Source: Prorocentrum cordatum
Taxonomy: Eukaryota > Sar > Dinophyceae > Prorocentrales > Prorocentraceae
Assembly: GCA_963575745.1 (NCBI GenBank)
Contig: CAUYUJ010014172.1
Location: 893,501 to 957,500, forward strand
Direction: 5' to 3'
DNA length: 64,000 bases
The position numbers were made by a program, and so were the translations under genes. Below the pieces are notes generated by a model. It did no database searches. It saw only the letters and a list, made by a program, of their open reading frames with translations, and had not been told where the DNA came from. Positions within the stretch are counted from its first letter, which is position 1. Each line of letters begins with the position of its first letter. Below are positions 49,941-59,381 of the stretch, piece after piece.

Positions 49941-51833
49941 TTACGGTGGCACCCGCCGGCTGCCCCCCGACGCCTGCAAGGCGGGAAGACGCGCCGGCGA
50001 AGCAAGCCCCGCACGTGCTCGAGCGAGTAGATCCGCCTCGGCTCGGCGATGGGCCAGCTCCGACTCGATCGTGTTCAGCGGCAACTGCTCCAGCTCCTTG
50101 GCCTTCTCCTCCGGCAGCTTCAGGTAGGCGTTGTACACACCGCGCTCCTGATGCAACCTGATGTTGTTCTCCAGCGCTCCCGCCTCCTTGAGCTCAGCGA
50201 CCAGCTTCATGATCGCCCGTCCGGCAGTGGAGCCCTTCTCAATCACCATGCCACAGCTCTCGTCCAGGATGCCGATCCTCTTGTTGAGCATCTCGCTGGC
50301 CGAGATGAGGGGTTTGGTAACCGCAGCCCTGCGCCCGGCGATGCGCATCCTACCGCCATTCTCGTTGATGCCCTCCAGCACGCCGCCGCCCTCGTCTGCG
50401 ATGATACCACCACTCGCCGTCTTGAACCTCTGACTCGAAGGGGCCGAAGTCGCTGGAGTCCATTCGCGGGGGATCACCGAGCTCGCGCATCCGCTGTCGA
50501 AGTTGACCTTCACCCAGCCCTTGTCGTCCACGATCCTCCTGTTCACCTCCTTCGCGTTCTCTTCGCGCTCGGCGGAGAACAGCTCCAGGAACATGCGGTC
50601 CTCTGGGTCCCAGTTGCCAGGGGCCTCCTCCTCGGACTTCCCGACGTCCAGCGCGCCCGCGTCGTGCTTGCCGCCGCCCTTCGGCTTCTGCTTGCCCTTA
50701 GCCTTAGCCTTAGCCTTGGCGATCACCTCCGCCGAGGCAGACGGTCTCCAGCAGTCCGAGCTCTTGTGCCCTGAACGCCCGCAGTTCCAGCAGGTGAGGT
50801 GGGACGTGTCGGGCCCCTTGCCTGAGCCTGGGCCTGAGCCCTTGCCTCCCTTCTTGACCTTGTCGTCCTTCCCTTTGCCAGTGCCCGTCTTGCCCTTGCC
50901 GCCCTTGTCCTTGCCGCCCTTCCCGCCCTGGTACGTGCGGACCAGGGCGCCGATGTCCATGGCGTTGGGGTCGCGCTGCGTCTTGGTGAGCACCGGGGCG
51001 TCTCGAAGTCGAGCACCCGTCCTGGCCTCCAAGTACGACGCGATCTCCCTCCTGAGCAGCTCGTACGTGTTCAGGCGGCTCTGGTTGAGAAGGACGTGTT
51101 CCTCGAGCTCAGCCGGTAGCAGGCTCTCCAAGGCAGACATACGCACGCTATCCGAGAGCCGCTCTCGGTTGCCGTCGTCGTCCCTCCTAGACTCATACCG
51201 TTTCACGGCCTCCTCCCACCTCTCCAGGGCACCCGCGAGCTCCTCGAGCTTGCAGCGCCCGGGCGAGAGGACCATCTTCAACAAGTTCCGCTTCCGCCCG
51301 CCGGTGGAAGGGTCGAACCTCCTCGCGAGGCGCCTCCAGCACTCGAGCCCGTTGCCTTTGTCGACGTTCTGGGTGATGTCGAAGGGCTCGCCTGTCACGA
51401 GCTGCTGGATCGCCGTGTGCAGCTGAGCCACCATCTCGTCGATGTGGTCGATCTCGCCGTCACTGTGCGGGCCGAAAGCTGCCTGCCAGAGCCCGCGATC
51501 GATCGAGTCGTGTCGCTCCACGCTCCATTCCAGCACTGCCCTGAACTGCTCCCCGAATACTCCGACCACGAACGACTCGAACTTAGCAGCCCATTCGCGG
51601 TACTTGGACTCCGACCCGTCGAACACTGATGGTTTGCCGATCCCTTTCGTGTCGACGAGCCTCTGGAACTGCTCGGGTCTACTCGTCAGGCGGGTCACCG
51701 CATCTACGAGGGCCGGGATGGCCTGGAGTCCGCCTTGCTGTTCACGCTGCAGTCGGGCGTTCTCCTCGCTAAGCCTCTGAACCTCCGCGGTCAAGGCCTG
51801 CATCTGTCGAAACAACTCTTCGTTGGTGGCCAT
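49941..51833 (-). CDS. Gag-protease of copia B
   Basis: ATG at 51831-51833 gives MATNEELFRQMQALTAEVQR, a coiled-coil start. An earlier non-ATG frame opening exists at 51893. A helical Gag region follows (YREWAAKFESFVVGVFGEQF; WRRLARRFDPSTGGRKRNLL). Then comes a Lys/Gly-rich basic segment, a CCHC knuckle CWNCGRSGHKSSDC (about 50,750-50,790) for RNA binding, and an aspartic protease motif VNFDSGCASSVIP (about 50,490). It ends at TAA 49941-49943, about 18 nt after the heptamer at 49962-49968. About 630 codons. Confidence 0.88.
   Translation of the reverse strand: MATNEELFRQMQALTAEVQRLSEENARLQREQQGGLQAIPALVDAVTRLTSRPEQFQRLVDTKGIGKPSVFDGSESKYREWAAKFESFVVGVFGEQFRAVLEWSVERHDSIDRGLWQAAFGPHSDGEIDHIDEMVAQLHTAIQQLVTGEPFDITQNVDKGNGLECWRRLARRFDPSTGGRKRNLLKMVLSPGRCKLEELAGALERWEEAVKRYESRRDDDGNRERLSDSVRMSALESLLPAELEEHVLLNQSRLNTYELLRREIASYLEARTGARLRDAPVLTKTQRDPNAMDIGALVRTYQGGKGGKDKGGKGKTGTGKGKDDKVKKGGKGSGPGSGKGPDTSHLTCWNCGRSGHKSSDCWRPSASAEVIAKAKAKAKGKQKPKGGGKHDAGALDVGKSEEEAPGNWDPEDRMFLELFSAEREENAKEVNRRIVDDKGWVKVNFDSGCASSVIPREWTPATSAPSSQRFKTASGGIIADEGGGVLEGINENGGRMRIAGRRAAVTKPLISASEMLNKRIGILDESCGMVIEKGSTAGRAIMKLVAELKEAGALENNIRLHQERGVYNAYLKLPEEKAKELEQLPLNTIESELAHRRAEADLLARARAGLASPARLPALQASGGSRRVPP
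49962..49968 (-). promoter_or_regulatory. Candidate −1 ribosomal frameshift site GGGGGGC
   Basis: Read in the gag frame the bases are TCG GGG GGC, i.e. the X XXY YYZ heptamer G GGG GGC in the correct phase. Shifting back one base enters the pol frame (GTC GGG GGG CAG ...), which is open through to pol. The gag stop TAA is at 49941-49943. Confidence 0.55.
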
Positions 51834-51897
51834 ATCGTGCTGCGACCAGCTAGCCCTCGAACTCCCTGGCGGTCTCTCAGACCGAGGATCCAACCAG

Positions 51898-51911
51898 GCT
51901 CCGCTATACCA
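51898..51911 (-). other. Primer-binding site of copia B
   Basis: TGGTATAGCGGAGC starts immediately after the 5' LTR. TGGTA is typical of copia sites complementary to a methionine tRNA 3' end. The exact tRNA cannot be named from here. Confidence 0.65.
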
Positions 51912-52015
51912 TGAAGAGAGAAACTGCTGATGCTTTTCTCAGTCCGATCCAAGCCGAAAGCCTCTGGGGCCAAATGGCTATCGTACATAGAATCCGACGG
52001 TGCCCTATCTCTGCA
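51912..52015 (-). repeat. 5' LTR of copia B (104 bp)
   Basis: Identical to 45358-45461. It should hold the promoter. No TATA box is visible, which is usual in dinoflagellates. Confidence 0.93.
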
Positions 52016-52020
52016 CGGAT
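52016..52020 (+). other. Target-site duplication (right), CGGAT
   Basis: Matches 45353-45357. Confidence 0.9.
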
Positions 52021-52080
52021 TGAGGGCGGCTCCTTTTCAAAATGTGTCTCTCCGCGCACATTCGTTCATGAAATATGGAA
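52016..52080 (+). repeat. 84-bp satellite, continuation right of copia B
   Basis: CGGATTGAGGGCGGCTCC and TTTTCAAAATGTGTCTCTCC resume the unit interrupted at 45357. Confidence 0.85.
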
Positions 52081-52139
52081 AAGCTCAACGCCTTCCCAAG
52101 ATCAACGAACCAGAATGGGTGTTGTTAGAAAGATTCAGG

Positions 52140-52404
52140 ATGATGCGATGATGCGGGTGCAACCGTTATGTTGCTTCGCGGTGTTGGAATTCCAAATATG
52201 ACTTGTCGGCACAATTGCAGATCACCACGACGCAGCAGTCAGGTTGATCCGTGCGGTTAAAGTCCCGAAAACAATGTTTTGGCACGCTTCAGGATCTTCA
52301 AACGGTTGTAATGAACCGTTGCAGGGGCCTATGAAAAGTGGGTTTGGAGGGAGGGTTTATTCCAACATCTTTGATGCCTCTTGGGTTTACACTGGTCCAT
52401 TGTC
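52140..52404 (+). repeat. Composite repeat module, copy 1
   Basis: Shares with 54840-55124 the blocks GTTGCTTCGCGGTG, CGTTGCAGGGGCCTATG, GGAGGGAGGGTTTATT and CTCTTGGGTTTACACTGGTC, in that order. Ends at a (CCT)n tract, like copy 2. Confidence 0.75.
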
Positions 52405-52463
52405 CTCCTCCTCCTCCTCCTCCTCCTCCTCCTCCTCCTCCTCCTCCTCCTCCTCCTCCTCCT
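52402..52463 (+). repeat. (CCT)n tract
   Basis: About 60 bp of uninterrupted CCT following module copy 1. Confidence 0.95.
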
Positions 52464-52955
52464 TCCTTCCAGGCCGGTTGACGACACCGCTCGGTCACGG
52501 AGCCGCGCCCGGCCTGGCCGCCCGGCGCGGGCACCTCCTCGCAGGCGGGTTCCCTACCGCCCGGCCTGCGAACCCTCCCCGCGGCCGGGGGGCTTCCGGC
52601 TGACGCCCGACGCTGACGCAGGGGGCGCCCGGCCTTGAGCCCCCGGGGAAGGGTCCACCCGGCGTCCCTCCCAGCATGGGAAGTGGTGGAGTGCCGCGCG
52701 GGCGGGGACCCCCAGCAGCCCCGCAGTGCGCTGGGTGCTGCTTGGGAGCATGCGTTTTACTTACATTTTGTTTCCCCCGGGCGGCCCCCCCCAGCACGGG
52801 GCTGGTGGAGTGCCGCACGGAGGTGGCCCCCGGCAGCCCCGCAGGGGACGGAACGCTGGGCAAGACATCGGGGAAGGGCCAGCTGAGACAACGGTAATTG
52901 GCCATCGGGGGCCCTTCGTCACCGCGGCTGGACGCAGCTCGGATGATCACCATGA
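52464..52955. repeat. GC-rich segment with a ~118-bp tandem duplication; no gene
   Basis: CCCCAGCA..GG..TGGTGGAGTGCCGC ... CAGCCCCGCAG occurs at about 52,670 and again at about 52,788. The overlapping open frames are not supported as genes. Confidence 0.6.
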
Positions 52956-52997
52956 TCATGATCATCATCATCAGCAGCAGCATCATCCTCATCATCC

Positions 52998-53081
<84 letters not shown>

Positions 53082-53126
53082 CCATCATTATCATCCTCCT
53101 CCTCCTCCTCCTCCTCCTCCTCCTCC

Positions 53127-53172
<46 letters not shown>

Positions 53173-53560
53173 AGTCATCATCATAGTCATCATCATAGTC
53201 ATCACCATCACCACCACCACCATCATCACCATCAGATCAGTAGCATGGGTAGCACCATCACCAGCATCAGCATCATCATCATCATTATCAGCATCATCAT
53301 AGTCATCATCATCCTCATCATCATCACCATCATCATAGTCATCAGCATCAGCATCATCATCACCATCGTTAGCATCATCAACAGCAGCAGTATAGTCATC
53401 ATCATCGTCACCATCTTCGCATCGGCATCATCAACAGCAGCATCATCACCATGATCAGCATCAGCATCATCATCATCGTCACCGCCATCATCATCAGAAT
53501 CGTCATCATCAGCATCGCCATCATCCTCAGCATCGTCATCACATACATCCATCCATCAAT
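52956..53560 (+). repeat. (ATC)n microsatellite, about 600 bp
   Basis: ATC array with an internal CCT block (53,095-53,128) and repeated ATAGTCATC and CAGCATCAG variants toward its end. Confidence 0.95.
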
Positions 53561-53639
53561 GCGTGCCCCTTGTAAATAAGTCCTCCCTGTCACACCCCGA
53601 GACGTGTCGGTAGGGCGGGCCAGGCGTGTCGCTCAAGAC

Positions 53640-53835
53640 CTCCACACAACTTCTGTTTCTGGATTCGAAATGTGCAACAAGGACACGACTTGAAGGGGGG
53701 GTCGCTCTCAAGATGTGGCTCTCGCCTGAGCGCCGCGCGCATTTGTTGTAAAGGTTTGCAAGAGCTTCACGGATTGAGGGCAGTTCGTTTCAAAATGTGG
53801 TTCTCGCCTGGTCGCCGCGCACACTCGTCTCAGTT
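53640..53835 (+). repeat. 84-bp satellite, dispersed units
   Basis: Two diverged units: ATGTGGCTCTCGCCTGAGCG and TTCACGGATTGAGGGCAG, then CAAAATGTGGTTCTCGCCTG. Same family as 44985-45357. Confidence 0.8.
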
Positions 53836-53884
53836 AGCCTGGCGAAGGACCGAACCATATGCACTTGTGAACACCGTCGTTGTG

Positions 53885-54480
53885 TGCACCGCGTTTGGAG
53901 GAGCTCCCAATAGGGCCACGAAACGTGTGAGAGGTGTGCCACAATTTGCCTGGTGGGCGCATGCGAAAGCAGCCACTGGGGCTGTCGGTGGAATTCCCTG
54001 TGGGGCCACGAAACGCGTGAGAGGTGTGCCGAAATAGGTGCGGTGGGCGCATGCGAACACAGCCATTGGGGCCGTCGGTGGAGCTCGCTATGGTCCCGCG
54101 GAACGTGTGATGGGTGTGCCGGAATGGGTGCGGTGGGCGCTTGCGAACGCAGCCACTGGCGCCATCGGTGGAGCTCCCTGTGGGGCCACGAAACGTCTGA
54201 GAGGTGTACCAAAACGGGCGTGCGTGACGCATACGGGCGGTAGCACTGGGGCCTTCGGTGGAGCTCCCTGAGGGGCCACGAGACGTGTGAAGGGTGTGCC
54301 GAATTAGGTGTGCGTGACGCATGCGGGCGGTGGCACTGGGGCATTCGGTGGAGCTCCCTATGGAGCCACGAAGCGTGTGAGGTGTGCGCCGAGACGGGTG
54401 TGCGTGACGCATGCAGGCGGTGGCACTGGGGCATTCGGTGGAGCTCCCTATGGGGCCACGGAACGCTGTACTGGGTGGGT
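53885..54480 (+). repeat. 90-bp minisatellite, about 6.5 units
   Basis: GGTGGAGCTCCCT..GGGGCCACGAAACG recurs about every 90 bp from about 53,899 to 54,440. The period is a multiple of three, so both strands stay open for ~190-215 codons (plus: SLWGHET..CAE-type units). No protein family is recognised. Confidence 0.88.
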
Positions 54481-54599
54481 GAAACGCAGGGAAGAGGGAG
54501 GAGGGGGAGGAGGGGGAAGGAGGAGGAAGGAAGGAGGGAGGGAAGGAGGGAACGCGGGGACCGTCTCTTTAAACCGAGGACCCAACACCACTGGATGTG

Positions 54600-55124
54600 T
54601 GGGAAAAAACTACATGAATTTCACTGATGGAGGGCGGCTCGTTTTCAAAATGTTGTTATCTCTTTAGCGCCGCGCACATTCGTCTTGAAAGCTTGCAAGA
54701 GTTTCACGGATGGATGGTGGTGCCTGCTCAAAATGCGGTTGTCGCCTTAGCGCGGCGCACATTGGTCTGAGACGTTTGCAAACAGTGTACGGATTAATAT
54801 GGTTGACGTCCCACAAATGGTGTTTTGGCACGGTGTTGGATTGTCAGGGCGCATCAGCTACGTTGTTTCGCGGTGCTGAAGTCCCAGAATTGGTGTTATG
54901 GCGCGGTTCCAAATCGTTCAGACGCAACAGTAACGTTGAGCCGCGACGTTGAAGACCCAGTAGTGGTGTTCTGGTACGGTTCATAATGTTCAGACGGTTG
55001 GCTTCCAAAAGAACACTTACCTCAGTGAAATCGGCCCGTTGCAAGGACCTATGTAGAGGGAACTTGGAGGGAGGGTGTATTGCAATATCGTTGATGTGTC
55101 TTGGGTTTGCAGTGGTCCTCCTCC
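54600..55124 (+). repeat. 84-bp satellite units followed by composite module copy 2
   Basis: Satellite units at about 54,620-54,790 (TGGAGGGCGGCTCGTTTTCA; AGCGCCGCGCACATTCGTC). From 54,840 the module copy 2 follows, with three ~60-bp sub-repeats of a GTTGAAGTCCCAG..TTGGTGTT..GGCACGGTT type, and ends CTTGGGTTTGCAGTGGTCC before CCT repeats. Confidence 0.75.
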
Positions 55125-55462
55125 TCCCACTTCTCCTCCTTGCCTCCTTTCATCCTCCTCCTCCTCATCCAACGCCCTATTATCATCGTCATCGGCAACA
55201 GCAGCATCATCATCAGCGACAGCATCGTCATCATCAATGGCATCAGCACCATCACCATCCGCGTGACCATCCTCAGCATCATAATTGCCATCATCATCAG
55301 CAGCATCATCCTCTTCCTCATCATAGTCATCATCAGCATCAACCTCAGCATCATCAGCATCATCAGCATCATCATCAGCATCATCAGCATCAGCATCAGC
55401 ATGATCATCATGATCATCATGATCATCATTATCATCAGCATCATCATCAGCATCATCATCAG

Positions 55463-55512
<50 letters not shown>

Positions 55513-55513
55513 G

Positions 55514-55566
<53 letters not shown>

Positions 55567-55567
55567 G

Positions 55568-55610
<43 letters not shown>

Positions 55611-55612
55611 GA
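55125..55612 (+). repeat. CCT then (ATC)n microsatellite
   Basis: A short CCT block, then ATC repeats with CAG interruptions and ATG/ATC palindromic patches (TGATCATCATGATCATC). Confidence 0.93.
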
Positions 55613-55990
55613 GCCTCGAGCCTGAAGCCTCGAAGCCTTGATCCTCGAGCCCCGAGCCCCGAGCCTCGAGCCCCGAACCTCTAGCCCCGTTCCTCGAGCC
55701 TCCAGCCTCGAGCCTCAAGTCTCGAGCCTCGAGCCTCGCGGAGGGCGGCAACGGCGGTCCTCCGCGGGCTGCGGTGCTGAGGCGGCGGCGGCGGGCGCTG
55801 CGACACGGGCCCGCTCGAGGGCGTCGGGGGACGCAGGCACCTCAGGCGCGGCGCCGGGCGCTCGGGGGCGAATCTCTGACGCTCCTCCACAGCGCAGGAG
55901 CGACGAGCGCATTCACATCCGTGCCTCGCGCCTCGAGCCTCGAGCTCCGAGCCTCGAGCATCGAGACGCTGACTCTGCTCCACAGCGCGC
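55613..55990 (+). repeat. (CTCGAGCC)n minisatellite and adjoining GC-rich DNA
   Basis: CGAGCCTCGAGCC-type 7- to 10-mers at 55,613-55,740 and again at 55,925-55,965. The sequence CACAGCGC..GAGCGACGAGCG is also duplicated (55,890 and 55,983). Confidence 0.8.
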
Positions 55991-56369
55991 GAGCGACGAG
56001 CGTACCGACACCCAGAGGGGAACAAACACTGCATTACCATAAACTTTCGGAGCTCCGCGCGGATTTCGCGGATCTCCGCTTGGCCCCCCTGGCGGCGCAT
56101 TCGGCGCCGCCCCGAGCGCACTCCGCGCGCCGGGGAGGGGGGCCCAGCGCCGATCCAAGAAATCTGCGCGGAGCTCCAAGACTTTATCGGGGGTTGAGGG
56201 GTGAGATCGCAGTGCAACGGAGAGCCCCCACTGGGAAATCGGTTTCGGTTTCGCGTCGTGCGTGAAGGCGAGGCGAAGCTACGTGGGCAGGCGAGAGGAA
56301 TGATCCCGCCCTGGCTAGGGCGAAACTGGGCTCACTCTCTCTCCTCCCCCCGGTTGGCCGGCGATGGCT
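55991..56369. other. No gene seen
   Basis: GC-rich unique sequence. Inverted similarity between GCGCGGATTTCGCGGATCTC and later CTGCGCGGAGCTCCAAG is too weak to call. Confidence 0.35.
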
Positions 56370-56830
56370 CGGGGGTGTCCCGCGGTGTCCCAGGGTGTCC
56401 TGTGGCGCGGTGTCCCGCGGTGTCTCGTGGTGGCCAATGGAGGTCGATAGTCAGATCGAAAGTTAGTTCGATTGTGAGATCGATTGGGCGAGACCGAGAG
56501 TGATATCGGTAGCATGATCGGTCGGGAGATCGAACAGTGGAAAGTCGCTGGTGGAATCGATAGTGGTTTGTCTGTGGTGTCCCGTGGTGTCTCGTGGTGC
56601 CCTGTGACCTTGTATGGTGTTCCGTGGTGTCTCGCGGTGTCTCGTGTCGATGGATCGATCGTGGGACCTGTAGATAAGCAAGTCGACAGTGAGGTCGATA
56701 CATAAATGCTTCATGGTGCACGCGGTCGATAGTAATATCGATAGTGAGATCGCTACGCACATAGTGGGATCGACTGTACGGTGGATAATAGAATCCACGG
56801 GTGGTGAGACTGGTCGATAGATAGTGAGTC
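56370..56830 (+). repeat. Interleaved (GGTGTCCCGC)n and (GATCGATAGTGA)n minisatellites
   Basis: GGTGTC(C/T)CGYGGTGTC units at 56,376-56,440 and 56,577-56,645. GATCGATAGT/GAGATCGAT units at 56,440-56,540 and 56,690-56,825. Confidence 0.75.
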
Positions 56831-58685
56831 GCGATGGTGTCACTTATTTGCATAAGCAGTGTCTTCAGGTGCTCCGTCAGATGGTGTTTCGATTGTGTCT
56901 CGATGGTGTCCCGATGCTGCTCCAGTGGTGCCCAAGTGGTCTCACCAGCGTCATGATCGCGCAACGTCACCGACTCGTTAGCGCATCACCCGCATCGTCA
57001 TCATCACAATCGTCGCCGTTGCCACCAGTTGTCCCCCCACAACCTCTTTCTCACCGGAAGGGTGGTCATTAGAATATGTATGATGTTTCTTGTTCTTCGA
57101 ACCCATGCGTGATTCCCCTAATGCGCGATTCCATACATAGTTACTTCCCGCGTGGGGCATCCGCACAAGCCAGCCCCGTATCCAGGGGGTCGCGGCCGAC
57201 AAGTCCAGACCGCGAGGCAGCCGCGAGGCTGTGCTTGTGCACTCTTTTGCACAGCCCCAGACGTCTGAGGGATTGTTCCTCGAGGCTTCGATCCTGACGT
57301 GTTTCCTCGATACCTGGATCCGGGGGCCGTCTTCGCGCAGCGGGTCCAAAACGAAAGACTGCCCTTTGGAGGGTGTCGCGATCTCTGGCCCCTGGGGCAC
57401 GCGGACTGGGGGTCCTTTGTTTTCGTCGTCGTTCGTTCGTCGTTCGCTCGTTGGTCACCCCTCCTGGTCCCCCCTGCCCCCACCTCCCCACGAGGGCACC
57501 CAGAGGGCCCGGGGAGCCCGAGAGACCTCTCCACTCCTCAACTGCTCCTCCTCCCCCTCGCCCTGGTGTAAGAGCCAGCCAGGGCGCGCACGCGCCACAG
57601 CATGGACTCGGGCCAAATTAACTTGCATGGAACGTTGCCCCCTCCCGGCCCCCCGCCTTCTCAGGCAAGACTGAACCAGAAAAGTGTGCAGGCGAGGGTC
57701 CACTCGCGTGAAGTCCAGGTCCTCTTTGGGGGCTCACTGGGTCGCCATCCCCTCACACAGACAGGTCCGCCAACCCCCGCTTGCCAGAAATGAAAAGGGG
57801 TGTGAGATGCTTGACTGTCGAGGGGGGAAGAGGGGTGCCAGACCTGACCGGGGGGGGGGTCTGAGCTCATCAATCCACTGTTGAGCTCGAGACGGCTCCG
57901 AGATGGCCCCAGAGAGCCCAAGATGGCCTCCAAGATGACACAAGGTAGCCTGCGATGGCTCGAGATGGCAAGAGGCCGCGAGGCAGTTTCAAGTGACCAC
58001 AGAGCCTTGTAAGGTTCCCACCAAAAGGGAAGACATGTTTGTTCAATGATTGTTGACTTCTCGCCGTTCCGCCTCCGATGGGCCTCTGAGGCCTCAAGAT
58101 GGCTCCAAGATCACTGACCCAAGAGGCGAATGTTCGGGTTCCAAGCTGGGAGGAGGGGCTAATTCATGACCCACCTTTTGGGATCGAGAGGGCCTCAAAG
58201 GATACCAAACTGGCCCCAGGATGCCTCCAAGAGACCCCAAAGATGCCTCCAAAGGCTTCTAAATTAAGCATTGCGCTGCTCGCCTATACACCGTTTCTGG
58301 ATGAGCTGCTGAGGAAGCTGGGAGCGTCAAGAATCGCTTTCGCCCATTCACCTGTCGGGGGTCGGCGGAGTGGCGCAAGCCTTAGCCGCTCGAAACTTGC
58401 TGGGGCCACACATTAGAACAGCCTCCAGGGCAAGCGTCGCGCTGGCTCCTGGGGACTGCTTCACGAGGTTCGATGATTCAGGATCGACGCTTCTGACTCT
58501 GAAGGGGGTCCCCCGGAGGGGAGCGCAACCGAGGAAGACCGCGGGGGCTGGAACGAAAACATCCGCCAGATGACTAGGGAGGACCTCGTGCACGAGGAGC
58601 GCGGCGTCGCGAGGCATGGCGCGACCGTCGAGCGAGCCTTTCGCGGGGGCGGGGGGACATCGCGGCGGCGGCGCCTCCGAGAGAT
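56831..58685. other. No gene supported in about 1.85 kb
   Basis: Overlapping frames only. A minus frame 56978-57400 (RIQVSRKHVRIEASRNNPSD) is somewhat protein-like but not recognised. AAGATGGCTCCAAGATG-type short repeats occur around 57,900-58,250. Confidence 0.35.
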
Positions 58686-58689
58686 TGAG

Positions 58690-58880
58690 TCCCCGGTCCC
58701 CCATCCCCGATCCTCGAACCTCGACCCTCGATCCTCGATCATTGATCCTCGAACCTCGACCCTCGATCCTCAACCTTCGATCTTCGATCGTTGATCCTCG
58801 AACCTCGAAGCTCGATCCTTGACCCTCGACCCTCGGCCATTGATCCTCGAACCTCGAACCTCGATCCTCGCACCCCGAGC
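58690..58880 (+). repeat. (CCTCGATCCTCGAACCTCGA)n-type minisatellite
   Basis: About 190 bp of CTCGA-based 7- to 10-mers (ATCCTCGAACCTCGACCCT and variants), related in core to the CTCGAGCC array at 55.6 kb. Confidence 0.88.
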
Positions 58881-59381
58881 GAGCGGCGGCCGCGGCGCCT
58901 GCGGGAGGGCCGGCTCTGGCGGCGAGCTATCGGGCTGGCTCCCGCTGGTGCAGGGGGCGGGTGTCGCAGCGGCGGCCTTCGGGTCGCTGCCACCGCGGCC
59001 GCCGCTGTCGTCGCCGGGCGGCCTCAGGGATGAACTCGTTTTTTGTCTGCTTCGTGGGCGCATCGGGCCTCCAGACGCCTCCGGGGACCTCGGCGGTTGC
59101 CGCCGTCGTCTTCGTCGTCACCGTCGTCATCCTCCCTCTTTCTCCTCTTTCTCCTCCTTCCTCCTCCTCCTCCTCATCCTTCTTCTCCTCCTCCTGCTCC
59201 TGCCCAGGAGGAGGAGGAGGAGGAGGAGGAGGAGGAGGAGGAGGAGGAGGAGCAAAACGGCGACGATTACGAGGAGAGGGGGAACGACGGGGGGGCCCAT
59301 CGGAGTGGACCTTTGTCAACCAAGGGAAGGAAGGCCGAAGACCTGCCCAAGGTCCGCGACAGGCCCCCCCTGGGGCACAGT
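58881..59381. repeat. No gene; CCT and GGA blocks
   Basis: A CCT-rich stretch (59,130-59,200) directly faces a (GGA)n block (59,209-59,253), an inverted pair able to fold. Confidence 0.6.

Larger units (their letters stand above)
45358..52015 (-). mobile_element. Complete Ty1/copia retrotransposon B (6,658 bp)
   Basis: Minus-strand order: 5' LTR 52015-51912, primer site 51911-51898, gag with coiled coil, CCHC knuckle and protease, pol with integrase and RT, RNase H, polypurine tract, 3' LTR 45461-45358. LTRs are 104 bp and identical by direct comparison, begin TG and end CA, and are flanked by CGGAT on both sides. Identity of the LTRs implies recent insertion. Coding damage is small: a −1 frame change between gag and pol that sits on a slippery heptamer, one TAG in RT, and one frameshift near the end of RNase H. 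Confidence 0.93.

Noticed and set aside
53885-54480. Regularly spaced repeats suggestive of a CRISPR array
   Set aside because: Units are contiguous 90-bp tandem repeats without unique spacers, and the sequence is eukaryotic in every other respect.
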